64,000 nucleotides of DNA from Bradyrhizobium sp. AZCC 1610 (lineage in GTDB: Bacteria > Pseudomonadota > Alphaproteobacteria > Rhizobiales > Xanthobacteraceae), in contig NZ_JAZHRR010000001.1 of NCBI RefSeq assembly GCF_036924515.1, forward strand, positions 4,807,001-4,871,000. The letters run 5' to 3'. The notes beneath the pieces are model-generated. The model had not been told where the DNA came from, did no database searches, and was given only the letters and a program-made list of their open reading frames with translations. Positions 54,167 to 63,395 of the stretch are shown here, piece after piece. Both the position numbers and the translations under genes were made by a program. Position 1 is the first letter of the stretch. Each line of letters begins with the position of its first letter.

Positions 54167-54856
54167 ATGACGAAGTTCCGACCGAAATACATCACTTTCG
54201 ATTGCTACGGCACGCTGACGAATTTCGACATGGCCGGCGCGGCAACGAGAGTCTACGGCTCCCAGCTTTCCTCCGCGGCGATGGCAGGGTTCATCAAGGA
54301 CTTTTCAGCCTATCGCCTGGACGAGGTTCTCGGCAGTTGGAAGCCCTACTCCGAGGTCGTGCATAACTCGCTAGAGCGCGCCTGCAAGCGCAATGGCGTG
54401 GCATTTCGGCCGGAGCATGCCCAGCGCATCAATGACGAGGTTCCCACATGGGGTCCACATCCCGACGTTCCGGCGGGTCTGGCCAAAGTTGCCAGGGAGA
54501 TTCCGCTGGTCATCCTGTCGAACTCCATGAAGAACCTCATCATGTCGAACGTGGAGAAGCTCGGCGCCCCCTTCCACACGGTCATCACGGCCGAGGAAAC
54601 CGGCGCCTACAAGCCGCACATGAAGGGCTTTGAGTACATGTTTGATAAGCTGGGCTGCGGTCCGGAAGACATCACCCACGTCTCATCCTCCTTCCGCTAT
54701 GACCTGATGACCGCCTACGACCTGGGCATCAAGAGCAAGGTATGGGTGAACCGCGGTCATGAGCCCGCGAACCCGTTCTATCAGTACACCGAGGTCGAAG
54801 ACATCGGCGGGCTCGCCGCGGCAGTTGGCTTGGAGCCCCTTCGAAAAAGCGCGTGA
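54167..54856 (+). CDS. HAD-superfamily hydrolase, 'haloacid dehalogenase type II' branch (copy 1)
   Basis: 229 residues from ATG 54167 (GGAGG about 10 nt upstream). Motif I KYITFDCYGTLTNFD, motif II VILSNSM, motif III Lys in GAYKPH, motif IV region THVSSSFRYDLMTAYDLGI. True L-2-haloacid dehalogenases have SSNAWD at motif IV; here it reads SSSFRYD, so the dehalogenase call is doubtful and a different hydrolase activity is likely. Close paralogue of the gene at 60127, sharing long identical blocks. Followed by a good terminator. Confidence 0.88.
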   Translation: MTKFRPKYITFDCYGTLTNFDMAGAATRVYGSQLSSAAMAGFIKDFSAYRLDEVLGSWKPYSEVVHNSLERACKRNGVAFRPEHAQRINDEVPTWGPHPDVPAGLAKVAREIPLVILSNSMKNLIMSNVEKLGAPFHTVITAEETGAYKPHMKGFEYMFDKLGCGPEDITHVSSSFRYDLMTAYDLGIKSKVWVNRGHEPANPFYQYTEVEDIGGLAAAVGLEPLRKSA

Positions 54857-54933
54857 ATGCGTTTCCTTCTCCGGGCCCTTTCGCGGCACTTCAGACCTTC
54901 GAAAACTTCAATAGAGATCGATGCGTGATGAAT

Positions 54934-54962
54934 AAAAGGGGGCGGTTCAGCGGCCCCCTTTT
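54934..54962 (+). terminator. Rho-independent terminator
   Basis: Stem AAAAGGGGGC (54934-54943) with GCCCCCTTTT (54953-54962), 9-nt loop, then TTCCG. Located 78 nt after the HAD gene. Confidence 0.85.
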
Positions 54963-55098
54963 CCGTGTTTGGGCTAGTCATCCGATAGATATTGCGTTAC
55001 TTCGCGGTTGAGGCATCATCCTTTTTATCGCGCGGACGCGGCCCGCCGCAAAATCGAAAAAACCCGACGATTACTCGTGCAAAACCGGGAAGCGGCCC

Positions 55099-56556
55099 TT
55101 ATTCCAGCCCGCCGACATGAAGCGTTTTGATCTCGAGATATTCTTCTATCCCGAGCTGAGATCCTTCACGCCCCAGTCCCGACTGCTTTACTCCGCCGAA
55201 AGGCGCAACCTCGGTTGAGATCGAGCCGGTGTTCAAGCCTACCATTCCGAATTCCAGCGCCTCGGCAACACGCCATGAGCGCTTGAGGTTTTCCGTGTAG
55301 AAATAGGCAGCAAGGCCGAATGGCGTGCCGTTTGCGATCGCAATCGCCTCGTCCTCGGTCTTGAAGCGGAAAAGCGGAGCGACCGGTCCGAAAGTCTCTT
55401 CTGAAGCCAAGAGCATCTCGGTCGTTGCGCCACCGAGCACGACGGGGCGGGCATATTGCCGACCTTCCGGCACACCTTCACTCTGCGAGATGATCCTCGC
55501 GCCTTTATCCAAGGCGTCTGAGACGTGCCGCTTGATCTTTTCTATCGCCGCGCCATTGATCATCGGCCCTATTGCGACCCCCTCTTCCGTGCCGGCGCCG
55601 ACCTTCATTTTCGCGACCCGGCTGGCGAGCTTTTCTGCAAAAGCGTCGTAAATGCCTGATTGAACGAGGATGCGATTGCAGCAGACGCAGGTCTGTCCAC
55701 CATTGCGGAACTTCGACGCAATCGCCCCCTCAACCGCCAGGTCGACATCGGCATCGTCAAAGACGATGAATGGTGCATTACCACCGAGTTCAAGACTGAG
55801 CTTCTTGATGTTGTCGGCGGCGCCTTTCATCAGCAATGCGCCTACGCGAGTCGATCCGGTAAACGAGATCTTGCGTACGGTTTCATTGGCCATCAGCTCG
55901 TTGCCGATTTCCGCCGGCATGCCAGTCACGATATTGATGACGCCCGCCGGAATTCCTGCCCGCTCCGCCAGAACGCCGATCGCGAGCGCCGAAAAAGGCG
56001 TAAATTCAGATGGCTTGATGACCACGGTGCAGCCCGCAGCCAGCGCAGGTGCCACCTTGCGCGTAATCATGGCGTTAGGGAAATTCCAGGGGGTGATAAT
56101 CCCGCAGATGCCCACCGCTTCTTTCAGTACCAAAATGCGGCGGTCGACAGTGGGTGAAGGGATAGTCGATCCATTGATCCTGCGTGCCTCTTCCGCAAAC
56201 CATTTTACGAAGGATGCCCCATAGCGAATTTCTCCGAGCGATTCAGCAAGTGGCTTGCCTTGCTCCAGCGTCAGCAAAAGTGCCAAATCCTGTTCATGGT
56301 GCAGCATGAGCTCATGCCATCGCTCCAAGAGCGCTGCACGCTCTGCATGAGTCTTCTTTTTCCAGCGCTTGAAAGCATCGGCCGCAGCGTCAATTGCAGC
56401 CCTGGTCTCGTCGCGGCCCATATCCGGAATGGTGCCAAGAACTTGCTGACTGGCAGGATCGATGACATCGACGGTCGCTTTCGCGTTCGCATCCCGCCAG
56501 TTGCCGCCGATCAACGCCTGCTGGCGAAACAGGTCTCTGTCCTTCAATGCATTCAT
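55099..56556 (-). CDS. Succinate-semialdehyde-dehydrogenase-type ALDH
   Basis: 485 residues. N-terminus FRQQALIGGNWRDANAKATVDVIDPASQ is characteristic of GabD-like enzymes. GICGIITPWNFPNAMITRKVAPALAAGCTVVIKPSEFTP, catalytic Glu in LSLELGGNAPFIVFDDAD and Cys in FRNGGQTCVCCNRIL. It oxidises succinate semialdehyde or related omega-aldehydes (glutarate semialdehyde) with NAD(P). With the omega-transaminase at 52480 and amine oxidases nearby it completes a GABA/diamine-type route (inference). Start ATG 56556, GGGAAAAG upstream. Confidence 0.92.
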   Translation of the reverse strand: MNALKDRDLFRQQALIGGNWRDANAKATVDVIDPASQQVLGTIPDMGRDETRAAIDAAADAFKRWKKKTHAERAALLERWHELMLHHEQDLALLLTLEQGKPLAESLGEIRYGASFVKWFAEEARRINGSTIPSPTVDRRILVLKEAVGICGIITPWNFPNAMITRKVAPALAAGCTVVIKPSEFTPFSALAIGVLAERAGIPAGVINIVTGMPAEIGNELMANETVRKISFTGSTRVGALLMKGAADNIKKLSLELGGNAPFIVFDDADVDLAVEGAIASKFRNGGQTCVCCNRILVQSGIYDAFAEKLASRVAKMKVGAGTEEGVAIGPMINGAAIEKIKRHVSDALDKGARIISQSEGVPEGRQYARPVVLGGATTEMLLASEETFGPVAPLFRFKTEDEAIAIANGTPFGLAAYFYTENLKRSWRVAEALEFGMVGLNTGSISTEVAPFGGVKQSGLGREGSQLGIEEYLEIKTLHVGGLE

Positions 56557-56832
56557 GTTCTTTTCCCTTCGGGGTCAACCCCGCGATCACTGCGATGCGT
56601 AATCGCTTCATGTTCCTTGTCCACGAGCGAGTCTGCTCGACGTGAGTTCGACGCGCACGCTGTTGGATTTGCGATTGGTGAGATAGAATCGTCTCATCCG
56701 AGCAATACAGGATCGAACGCCGCATTTTTCATCGAGAATGAACTGCCTGACGGCGTTGAATCGGGTCAGGCGCGGCTTGGAAAGTCGATTGTTCTGGCGG
56801 GCCATATATTTGGACCGCTCTGAGCTTTGTGC

Positions 56833-57189
56833 TCAGTCATAAGCGCAGACGTAGATCTTTCGCACGGTCTCGATCGTGCGCCAGACGCCGACAAAACCCG
56901 GCTTCATCACAAAGCTGTCGCCGGCGCGGTAAGTCTTCGTCTCACCATCCTTTTCCTCAATTTCGATGAGACCCGAGATGATGTGGCAAAACTCGTAGGT
57001 GGTGCCCTTGATGGAATGGGTCTCGCCGGGCGTTGCTTCCCAGACGCCGGTCAGTACCTTCTCGCCTTTCGAAGCGTCCTGCGCCCAGGTCTTGAAGGAT
57101 GGATTGCCCGAAATGAGTCGTTCCGGAATAGGCAAAGCGTTCGTTGGTGCGAAGTCCGGATTGGTGTCGATAGTAATCAGAAGTGACAT
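56833..57189 (-). CDS. Cupin-3 (DUF861) domain protein
   Basis: 118 residues. Single cupin barrel GVWEATPGETHSIKGTTYEFCHIISGLIEIEEKDGETKTYRAGDSFVMKPGFVGVWRTIETVRKIY. Ethanolamine/amine-catabolic clusters often encode this (S)-ureidoglycine- or EutQ-like cupin type. It lies 14 bp after the 2-hydroxyacid dehydrogenase stop... same strand, so likely co-transcribed. Function unassigned. Confidence 0.88.
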   Translation of the reverse strand: MSLLITIDTNPDFAPTNALPIPERLISGNPSFKTWAQDASKGEKVLTGVWEATPGETHSIKGTTYEFCHIISGLIEIEEKDGETKTYRAGDSFVMKPGFVGVWRTIETVRKIYVCAYD

Positions 57190-57203
57190 GGCATTATCCC
57201 TGG

Positions 57204-58127
57204 TTAGTAGCCGAGTGTTCGATCGACAAGGCCGATCGGATTTTTCCCGGCGCGGTGGCGCCGGATGTTTTCTATGACGGATAGTGCTGCCGTATGCGGT
57301 TGCGTCACGGAGGCAATATGCGGCGTTATCATCACCTTCGGGTGCGACCAGAGCGCATGGCCTTCCGGCAGCGGCTCGGGGTCGGTGACGTCGAGCATAG
57401 CTGCTGCAAGGCGGCCGCCGTCGAGCGCCTCGATGAGTGCGGTCTGGTCAAGCTGTGGGCCGCGGCCAACATGCAGCAGTCGCGCTCCCATCGGCAAGAA
57501 CGAGAATAGCTTTGCGTTCAGAATGCCGCGGGTCTGCTCCGTCAGCGGCAGGAGACAGACCAGAATATCCGTCTCCATCAGAAAGCCGGCAAGCTGATCT
57601 TCGCCGTGAAAGCAGGTCACCCCCTCGACCACCTTTTTGCTGCGGCTCCATGCGGCAAGAGGAAATCCAAAGGGTTTGAGGCGGTCGATTGCCGCATGCG
57701 CCAGCATGCCAAGGCCCAGGAAACCCACGCGGCGTTCCGTCGTCTGCGAACTGGTAAGAGCTTGCCACATGCCCCTTCTCTGCTGCTCCCGATATGCGAG
57801 CATCTCGCGATGGAGCGCCAGCACGCCAAGGACGACGTATTCCTGCATCATGCGTATGATGCCATCCTCGACCATGCGAACCAGCTTCACATGGCCGGGT
57901 ACGGTCTCCGGCTTGAACTGATCAACCCCTGCACCGATAGAAAAGAGCACTTCCAGATTACGAAAACGCGAGACCTCGTCCGGCACGTTCCATGTCAGGA
58001 GGTATCTCACCTTGTCCGGGTCGATATTTTCACTACAGTGGTAGAATTCCAGGTTGGGGAGCTCGCGCGCAAAGACCTGGCGGAAGACTGCTCCCCTGGC
58101 AGCATCGGAATTGAACAGAAATGCCAT
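57204..58127 (-). CDS. 2-hydroxyacid dehydrogenase (glyoxylate/hydroxypyruvate reductase, GhrA-like)
   Basis: 307 residues from ATG 58127, which has AAAGG about 8 nt upstream; a GTG 5 codons earlier (58142) is possible. D-isomer-specific 2-hydroxyacid dehydrogenase: N-terminal catalytic part with [10 protein letters not shown], Rossmann [58 protein letters not shown] and [14 protein letters not shown] with catalytic His. Reduces glyoxylate or hydroxypyruvate. Possible partner to the glycerate kinase elsewhere in the window. Followed by the cupin gene. Confidence 0.9.
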   Translation of the reverse strand: MAFLFNSDAARGAVFRQVFARELPNLEFYHCSENIDPDKVRYLLTWNVPDEVSRFRNLEVLFSIGAGVDQFKPETVPGHVKLVRMVEDGIIRMMQEYVVLGVLALHREMLAYREQQRRGMWQALTSSQTTERRVGFLGLGMLAHAAIDRLKPFGFPLAAWSRSKKVVEGVTCFHGEDQLAGFLMETDILVCLLPLTEQTRGILNAKLFSFLPMGARLLHVGRGPQLDQTALIEALDGGRLAAAMLDVTDPEPLPEGHALWSHPKVMITPHIASVTQPHTAALSVIENIRRHRAGKNPIGLVDRTLGY

Positions 58128-58145
58128 CGATGCACCTTTCACGTG

Positions 58146-58439
58146 TCACGCGGCAAAGCGCGGACCGAGATCCTCAATGATTCTTTGGTACGAGGAGGCT
58201 CCGCTCCATTCCGGCTCGCTCGTCGGCACGACATCCATATGTCCGGAAGGAAAGTAGCCCCCGGCCTCGCGCGGCCCAATAATGACCATCCGGTTGGACC
58301 GATCACCTTCAAGATCTGGAATGATTGCCACCTCGGCTCCTGGTGCCTGGCAGCGCCACGCGACCCAATTGACAATTGCCTCGTGGCCCGCGACGGTTGG
58401 AAGCGCGACTAGCCTCGCAAGGATTTCTTCAACAGTCAT
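58146..58439 (-). pseudogene. N-terminal fragment of an ArgE-like M20 deacetylase
   Basis: About 97 codons from ATG 58439 (MTVEEILARLVALPTVAG). It matches the first 75-80 residues of acetylornithine deacetylase-type M20 peptidases up to the first metal-binding motif YFPSGHMDVVPTSEPEWS (SGHxDVV). It then changes to unrelated residues (GASSYQRIIEDLGPRFAA) and stops. The other metal ligands and the dimerisation domain are missing. It runs into the 5' end of the hydroxyacid dehydrogenase gene. Non-functional remnant of a deletion. Confidence 0.75.
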
Positions 58440-58684
58440 GGCGCCGCTCTGCCCCGCCCAACTCGCCGGATATCGACACCGTAACCGCAAGCAGGAGCTT
58501 TCCCTGCCGAATAGCGTTGCGCTATAGGCTGAAGATTTCGAAGACTGCCCCTAAACAGGCGAAACCTGCTGAGTTTCCGTGCGATGATGGGGCGAGACGC
58601 TTCGGCTGCAGCAATGTGGCCGAAGGATCAACGGCACGATATGCCGGACACCTTGGGCATTCGCAAAGAAACGGATGAGCTGAA

Positions 58685-59563
58685 ATGGGACGATCGGTAC
58701 GTCTGAAGTCCTTCGAATTGGTCGCCCGCGACATTCGCGAGGTTGATGTGAAGCTGCTCCACGCTCTCTCGCTTGCGGTTGGCTGGCCGCATCGGCCAAA
58801 GGACTGGGATTTCCTGCGCCGCGCCGGTCAGGGCATCGTCGCCGTCGACGGCATCGGGCGCGTTTTCGGAAGCGCGATGTGGTTCCCGCACGGGCGCAAG
58901 TTCGCCACCATCGGCCTGGTACTCACATCGCCGCGCACCCAAGCACAAGGTACCGGCCGATGGCTGATGGAACAGGTGTTCGAACGGTGCGGCAATCGGA
59001 ATTTGACCCTGAACTCGACCGATGCCGCCTATCATCTTTATCTTTCGCTGGGCTTCATGAAGGAAGCGGTCGTGTATCTGTGGCAGGGTGAGGTCGCATC
59101 GTCCCTTCCGGCGGTGCCAGTTCTGGATGGCGAATTGATGTCGCCGTCAGCCGAAGATCTTAAGGAGATCGCAGCGCTGGACGAGCGCGCGTTCGGAACT
59201 AGCCGCCAGAAGCTGCTTGCATTGCTTTCGGAAGGTGCGTCAATCTGCACGCTAAGCCGCGGCGGCGAGATCGTCGGCTACTCCATGAAGCGCGAGTTCG
59301 GGCGTGGCCACGTGATCGGTCCCATCGTCGCCAGCAATGATTGTGACGCGATCCATCTCACGGCCGTGCATCTTAAGGAGCTTACGGGACGGTTCGCCCG
59401 CGTCGATACGCGAGAGCAGACGGGTCTATTCGCTGACTATCTTCAGCAGAGCCGCCTCGGGATAAGCGAGACGGTCACAACCATGTCCAAGGGGAAGCGA
59501 TTTCTTAACCGAAAGGAAAACGAGCCGTGGGTCTACGGATTGGCCGGTCATGCGGTGAGCTGA
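58685..59563 (+). CDS. Tandem-domain GNAT N-acetyltransferase (copy 2)
   Basis: 292 residues. Shares with the gene at 41552 the first-domain motifs (TQAQGTGRWLMEQVFERC; NLTLNSTDAAYHLYLSLGF) and the second-domain GYSMKREFGRGHVIGPIVAS. Transcribed rightward ahead of the HAD/APH/aminotransferase set, separated by a 563-bp gap. Substrate unknown. Divergent from the argE fragment. Confidence 0.88.
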   Translation: MGRSVRLKSFELVARDIREVDVKLLHALSLAVGWPHRPKDWDFLRRAGQGIVAVDGIGRVFGSAMWFPHGRKFATIGLVLTSPRTQAQGTGRWLMEQVFERCGNRNLTLNSTDAAYHLYLSLGFMKEAVVYLWQGEVASSLPAVPVLDGELMSPSAEDLKEIAALDERAFGTSRQKLLALLSEGASICTLSRGGEIVGYSMKREFGRGHVIGPIVASNDCDAIHLTAVHLKELTGRFARVDTREQTGLFADYLQQSRLGISETVTTMSKGKRFLNRKENEPWVYGLAGHAVS

Positions 59564-60126
59564 AGTCGTAAAGCGGAAACGAGAGACGCGCAGCAAACAA
59601 TAGGCGAATTTTGTCGGCAGCGAGTAACTGGTCGGCACGCGCCGACCGAATGATTTGAAAATCAGTTCGGGTTTTCGGATGAGAACCTCGCTTCTGTTGT
59701 CAACAATATCCTGGGCACTTTGCCTGGGCCGCGACTCCACCGGCATTGCTCGAAGGCAGGAGAGTGGCTTGCTTGCGACAGAACAAGACAGGTGATGCTG
59801 CCGGCTGCGTCGGGTATGTCGGATGCTCTAGCGCCTGACATCACTGCGGAAAGTCTTCTCCCGAACGCGCAGCACCCGCTTGGTCTGGGGCAGCGTTCGC
59901 GACCTCGATCGTCCACCCCGTTGGCGGCTCGACGCAGCAGACAGGGTGAGCGCCCTAAAGGTCGGTTCGGCTCAGGAGGCGCGAAAGAGACAGCACTGCG
60001 AAAGGTCGTGCTGGTTTTGCGGTCGACCGGTGGGCCTTCTGCTGAATGACCATGCATTGCGGCACATTCTGCCAAGCGCCTGCGGCTATGCTTGGCTGAT
60101 AAGGCAAATTGACAGGAACCAAGGAC
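59564..60126. other. Intergenic region, 563 bp, nothing recognised
   Basis: No gene seen; frames here are short and GC-biased. It holds the promoter of the HAD-APH-aminotransferase group. An AGGA ribosome site precedes the ATG at 60127. Confidence 0.4.
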
Positions 60127-60795
60127 ATGGATCGCTACCGGCCGAAATACGTGACGTTTGATTGCTACGGCACGCTAATCAATTTCCAAATGGCGGAAGC
60201 CGCCAGGGATCTGTTCGGTCATCTTCTGGATGGGCCGCGCATGGACGAATTCATCAAGAATTTCTCAGCCTACCGCCTCGACGAGGTGATGCAGGACTGG
60301 AAGCCTTTTGCAGATGTCGTTCACAACTCACTGGAGCGCACCTGCCGCCGCAACAACGTCGCATTCCGTGCCGAAGACGCTGAAACGATCTACAACCGCA
60401 TCCCGACCTGGGGACCGCATCAGGACGCACCCGAGGGATTGGCTAAACTAGCCAAGGAAATTCCGCTGGTCATCCTTTCGAACGCCACGACGGCCCAAAT
60501 TCCGTCGAACGTGGCAAAGCTCGGCGCGCCATTTCATGCCGTCTATACCGCTGAACAGGCGCGTGCCTATAAGCCACACTTCAAAGCGTTCGAATATATG
60601 TTCGACATGCTGGGATGTGGCCCAGAGGACATAACTCACGTTTCCTCGTCTTTCCGCTACGACCTGATGTCCGCCTATGATCTGGGGATCAAGAACAAGG
60701 TCTGGGTTAATCGCCGCCATGAGCCAACCAACCCCTACTACGAGTACACGGAAATCTCCGATGTGACCGAGCTACCAGGCGTTTTCGGACTCTGA
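60127..60795 (+). CDS. HAD-superfamily hydrolase (copy 2)
   Basis: 222 residues. Same family and same unusual motif IV (THVSSSFRYDLMSAYDLGI) as the gene at 54167. Motif I KYVTFDCYGTLINFQ, motif II VILSNAT, Lys in RAYKPH. It differs from copy 1 mostly in the cap region (about 20-50). 9 bp ahead of the APH gene, so part of an operon HAD-APH-aminotransferase. As with copy 1, a dehalogenase function is doubtful. Confidence 0.88.
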   Translation: MDRYRPKYVTFDCYGTLINFQMAEAARDLFGHLLDGPRMDEFIKNFSAYRLDEVMQDWKPFADVVHNSLERTCRRNNVAFRAEDAETIYNRIPTWGPHQDAPEGLAKLAKEIPLVILSNATTAQIPSNVAKLGAPFHAVYTAEQARAYKPHFKAFEYMFDMLGCGPEDITHVSSSFRYDLMSAYDLGIKNKVWVNRRHEPTNPYYEYTEISDVTELPGVFGL

Positions 60796-60804
60796 GGGGC
60801 GAGG

Positions 60805-61860
60805 ATGGACTTGGCCCTGCAGAACACCGAAGCCTATTTTCGCGCTGCCGCTGCAATCTTGGCCATGCAGCCGGGCTCTTCCGAACCGGACATGTCGGCG
60901 GCGCTACTTAAGCGCCACTACGGATTAACGGGATCGATCGCGACATTATCCTCTGAGGTCGAGCGCACCGTTGAGGTCAACCTGTCGGAGGGCCGCCGAT
61001 TAATCCTGAAGACGTCGACCAGACCGGAAGCGGTCGACAGCTTTCGTTTCCAAGCCGCCGCTATAGCCGGATTACAAGGGGCCGCGGGCTTCGCCGCACC
61101 CGAAGTGCTCCGCACGAACACCGGCGCGTTGATGTTTGAGCAAGAGGGAGTATGCGGGTACTTGCAGACCCGGATTGAAGGCATTCCGCTGCACCAAGCG
61201 ATGCCAACTCCCGACCTGCTTTTTCGAACAGGCATCGCTCTGGCCCGGTTGCACTTGACTCTTGATCTGGTCAGCGTGCCCGCGGCCGACCGCCCCGTTC
61301 TTTGGCACATCGGTTGCTGGTCGAGGTTGACGACGGAACTAGAGCAATACCTGCCATGCCGGAAAATTGCCGATGGCGTTCGCGTCGCGATGGGGGAGTA
61401 TGTCGAGTTTGTTGAGCCTCAAATCTCGAATGTGGCGTGGCAGGTAACTCATAATGATCCCAGCCCATTCAATGTGATGGTGACTGGCCAGGGAATGGGT
61501 TTCATCGATTTTGGCGATGGCTGCTGGGGCCCTCGAATCCAGGATCTAGCGATCGCAGCAAGTCACGTCGTAAAGGATCCGACCCTTCCTTTGGGTGGGG
61601 CCGAACATCTTATTGCCGGCTATGCCTCGGTCACTACACTTTCGGCGCTGGAAGCAAGATTGCTCGTGGGACTGATGCGGGCACGACAAAGCGCATTGAT
61701 CTTGGTCAACTACTGGCGCTCCCACCTTTTTCCGGCCGACGCCCAGTACATCAAAAAGAATGTCGCGCGTGCCGAGCACGGCCTTTCTATTCTAACACCT
61801 CTTGGTGTCACATCGGGCGAGGCGGCAGTCCGAGCGGCAATGTCGTCGTTTCAGCCGTAA
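60805..61860 (+). CDS. APH-family phosphotransferase (possibly hydroxylysine/amine kinase-like)
   Basis: 351 residues, GAGGGGCG before ATG. Aminoglycoside-phosphotransferase fold: N-lobe VEVNLSEGRRLILKTSTRPE (Lys for ATP), catalytic VTHNDPSPFNVMV (HxD...N) and metal-binding FIDFGDGCWGPRIQDLAIA. Kinases of this branch (AGPHD1/hydroxylysine kinase, choline-like kinases) phosphorylate amino-alcohol groups. The adjacent class III PLP gene fits the known pairing of hydroxylysine kinase with 5-phosphohydroxylysine phospho-lyase. Inference from context, not from specificity residues. Confidence 0.82.
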   Translation: MDLALQNTEAYFRAAAAILAMQPGSSEPDMSAALLKRHYGLTGSIATLSSEVERTVEVNLSEGRRLILKTSTRPEAVDSFRFQAAAIAGLQGAAGFAAPEVLRTNTGALMFEQEGVCGYLQTRIEGIPLHQAMPTPDLLFRTGIALARLHLTLDLVSVPAADRPVLWHIGCWSRLTTELEQYLPCRKIADGVRVAMGEYVEFVEPQISNVAWQVTHNDPSPFNVMVTGQGMGFIDFGDGCWGPRIQDLAIAASHVVKDPTLPLGGAEHLIAGYASVTTLSALEARLLVGLMRARQSALILVNYWRSHLFPADAQYIKKNVARAEHGLSILTPLGVTSGEAAVRAAMSSFQP

Positions 61861-61946
61861 CGCCATTTCGGTTCGCTCGACCGGCACAGTCGCCAAAAGA
61901 AGAACCGCGAATTGATCAAGGTATTCGTTCAAGCAGGCAGAAGCAC

Positions 61947-63275
61947 ATGTCCACAGATCTCATGCCAAATCGCTACAGACCCGGCGAATCCAACCTTCCC
62001 AGGCGCGAGTCCGAGCTGATTGCTCGCCGTGACGAAGTTCTTGGGGCCTCTTATCGGCTCCAGTACCGCCGCCCCCTGCACTTCGTTCGCGGCGAAGGCA
62101 TGTGGCTCTACGATCCTGACGGGCGGGCCTATCTTGATTTCTATAACAACGTGCCGTCTCTCGGCCATTGCCACCCAGAGATAAACGCCGCAATGGCTGC
62201 GCAGGCAGGCCGGATAAGCGCCAACACGCGCTATCTCGAGCCAAAACTTGTCGACTATGCTGAGCGATTGGTCGATACGTTTCCTAACGAGCTCGACCGT
62301 GTGGTTTTTACTTGCACGGGGAGTGAATCCAACGATTTGGCCTTGCGTATCGCGCGATTTGCTAGTGGAAACGAAGGCGTGATTGTGTCAACCTATGCGT
62401 ATCACGGCACTAGTGCGGCCACCGCCGCGGTTTCCCCGAACTTGGGCGACGCAGTCAAGCTCAGCCCATTCGTGCGCATGGTGTCCCTACCGGGGCCAGC
62501 AGGCGTGCCGGAATCGCAAGCTGCGGACTTTTTCGAGGCCCAGATTCGTTCGGCCATTATGGATCTGGACCGTCGTGGCATTGGCGTTGCGGCCCTGCTC
62601 ATCGACAGTATTTTTTCCAGCGATGGCGTATGGGTCGATCCTCCTGGCTTCATCGCCAGTGGAGCTGCGGCAGTGCGGGAGGCAGGTGGTCTCGTCATCG
62701 CCGACGAAGTTCAACCGGGCTTTGGGCGAACTGGCGTTCATATGTGGGGCTTTGAGCGGCACAGGATTGTTCCGGATCTTGTCACCCTCGGGAAGCCGAT
62801 GGGCAATGGATTTCCAATTGGCGCTGTCGTTGGTCGCAGAGCACCGATGAACCAATTTGGTGGCACCTCTCGCTACTCAAACACATTCGCTGGAAATACA
62901 GTTGGAATAGCGACGGCAGACGCCGTGCTAACGATCCTGCAGCGGGACCAAATCCCCCAAAAAGCGCTTGCCATGAGCCAGCGTCTCCGAGCCGGGCTGG
63001 AGAAAATCGCGATGCAGCCTTACTCAGTTCGCGCAATCCGAAACGCTGGTCTATTTTTTGGCGTCGACATTGGGCTTGAAGGTTCGCCGGCGGCAGGCCG
63101 GCGTGCAATGGCTCTGGATGTGGTGAACGCAATGCGGGACGACGGCGTGCTTGTGAGCACGACAGGGGCCAACGAGGATTCACTTAAAGTGCGCCCTCCG
63201 CTCGTTTGCCAAGCCGAACATGTTGACCTCTTCCTTGCATCCATGGAGCGCGCGCTCATCAGCGTCGCAGGCTAG
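61947..63275 (+). CDS. Class III PLP aminotransferase or phospho-lyase
   Basis: 442 residues. YLDFYNNVPSLGHCHPEINAAM, FTCTGSESNDLALRIAR, YHGTSAATAAVSP, PLP Asp in LVIADEVQPGFGRTG and Lys in VTLGKPMGNGFPIGAVV. The N-terminal NVPSLGHCHPE and STFAGN-type details resemble AGXT2L-like enzymes (ethanolamine-phosphate and phosphohydroxylysine phospho-lyases) as much as true transaminases. With the kinase just upstream (86 bp), a two-step phosphorylate-then-eliminate route is plausible. Weak ribosome site. Confidence 0.88.
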   Translation: MSTDLMPNRYRPGESNLPRRESELIARRDEVLGASYRLQYRRPLHFVRGEGMWLYDPDGRAYLDFYNNVPSLGHCHPEINAAMAAQAGRISANTRYLEPKLVDYAERLVDTFPNELDRVVFTCTGSESNDLALRIARFASGNEGVIVSTYAYHGTSAATAAVSPNLGDAVKLSPFVRMVSLPGPAGVPESQAADFFEAQIRSAIMDLDRRGIGVAALLIDSIFSSDGVWVDPPGFIASGAAAVREAGGLVIADEVQPGFGRTGVHMWGFERHRIVPDLVTLGKPMGNGFPIGAVVGRRAPMNQFGGTSRYSNTFAGNTVGIATADAVLTILQRDQIPQKALAMSQRLRAGLEKIAMQPYSVRAIRNAGLFFGVDIGLEGSPAAGRRAMALDVVNAMRDDGVLVSTTGANEDSLKVRPPLVCQAEHVDLFLASMERALISVAG

Positions 63276-63395
63276 ACCGCCTACCTGCGAGCAGGTGGCC
63301 AAGCCTTAGTACAGGGCCACCGGAGCAAAAATTCGGAGAGTTATTGCAATGCCCGTTCAAGTTGATGTCGTTCAAAACAGCCGAGATTTTCCAAA

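Noticed and set aside
54167..54856. L-2-haloacid dehalogenase activity
   Set aside because: Motif IV differs from that of true L-DEX enzymes, so only the HAD family is claimed.
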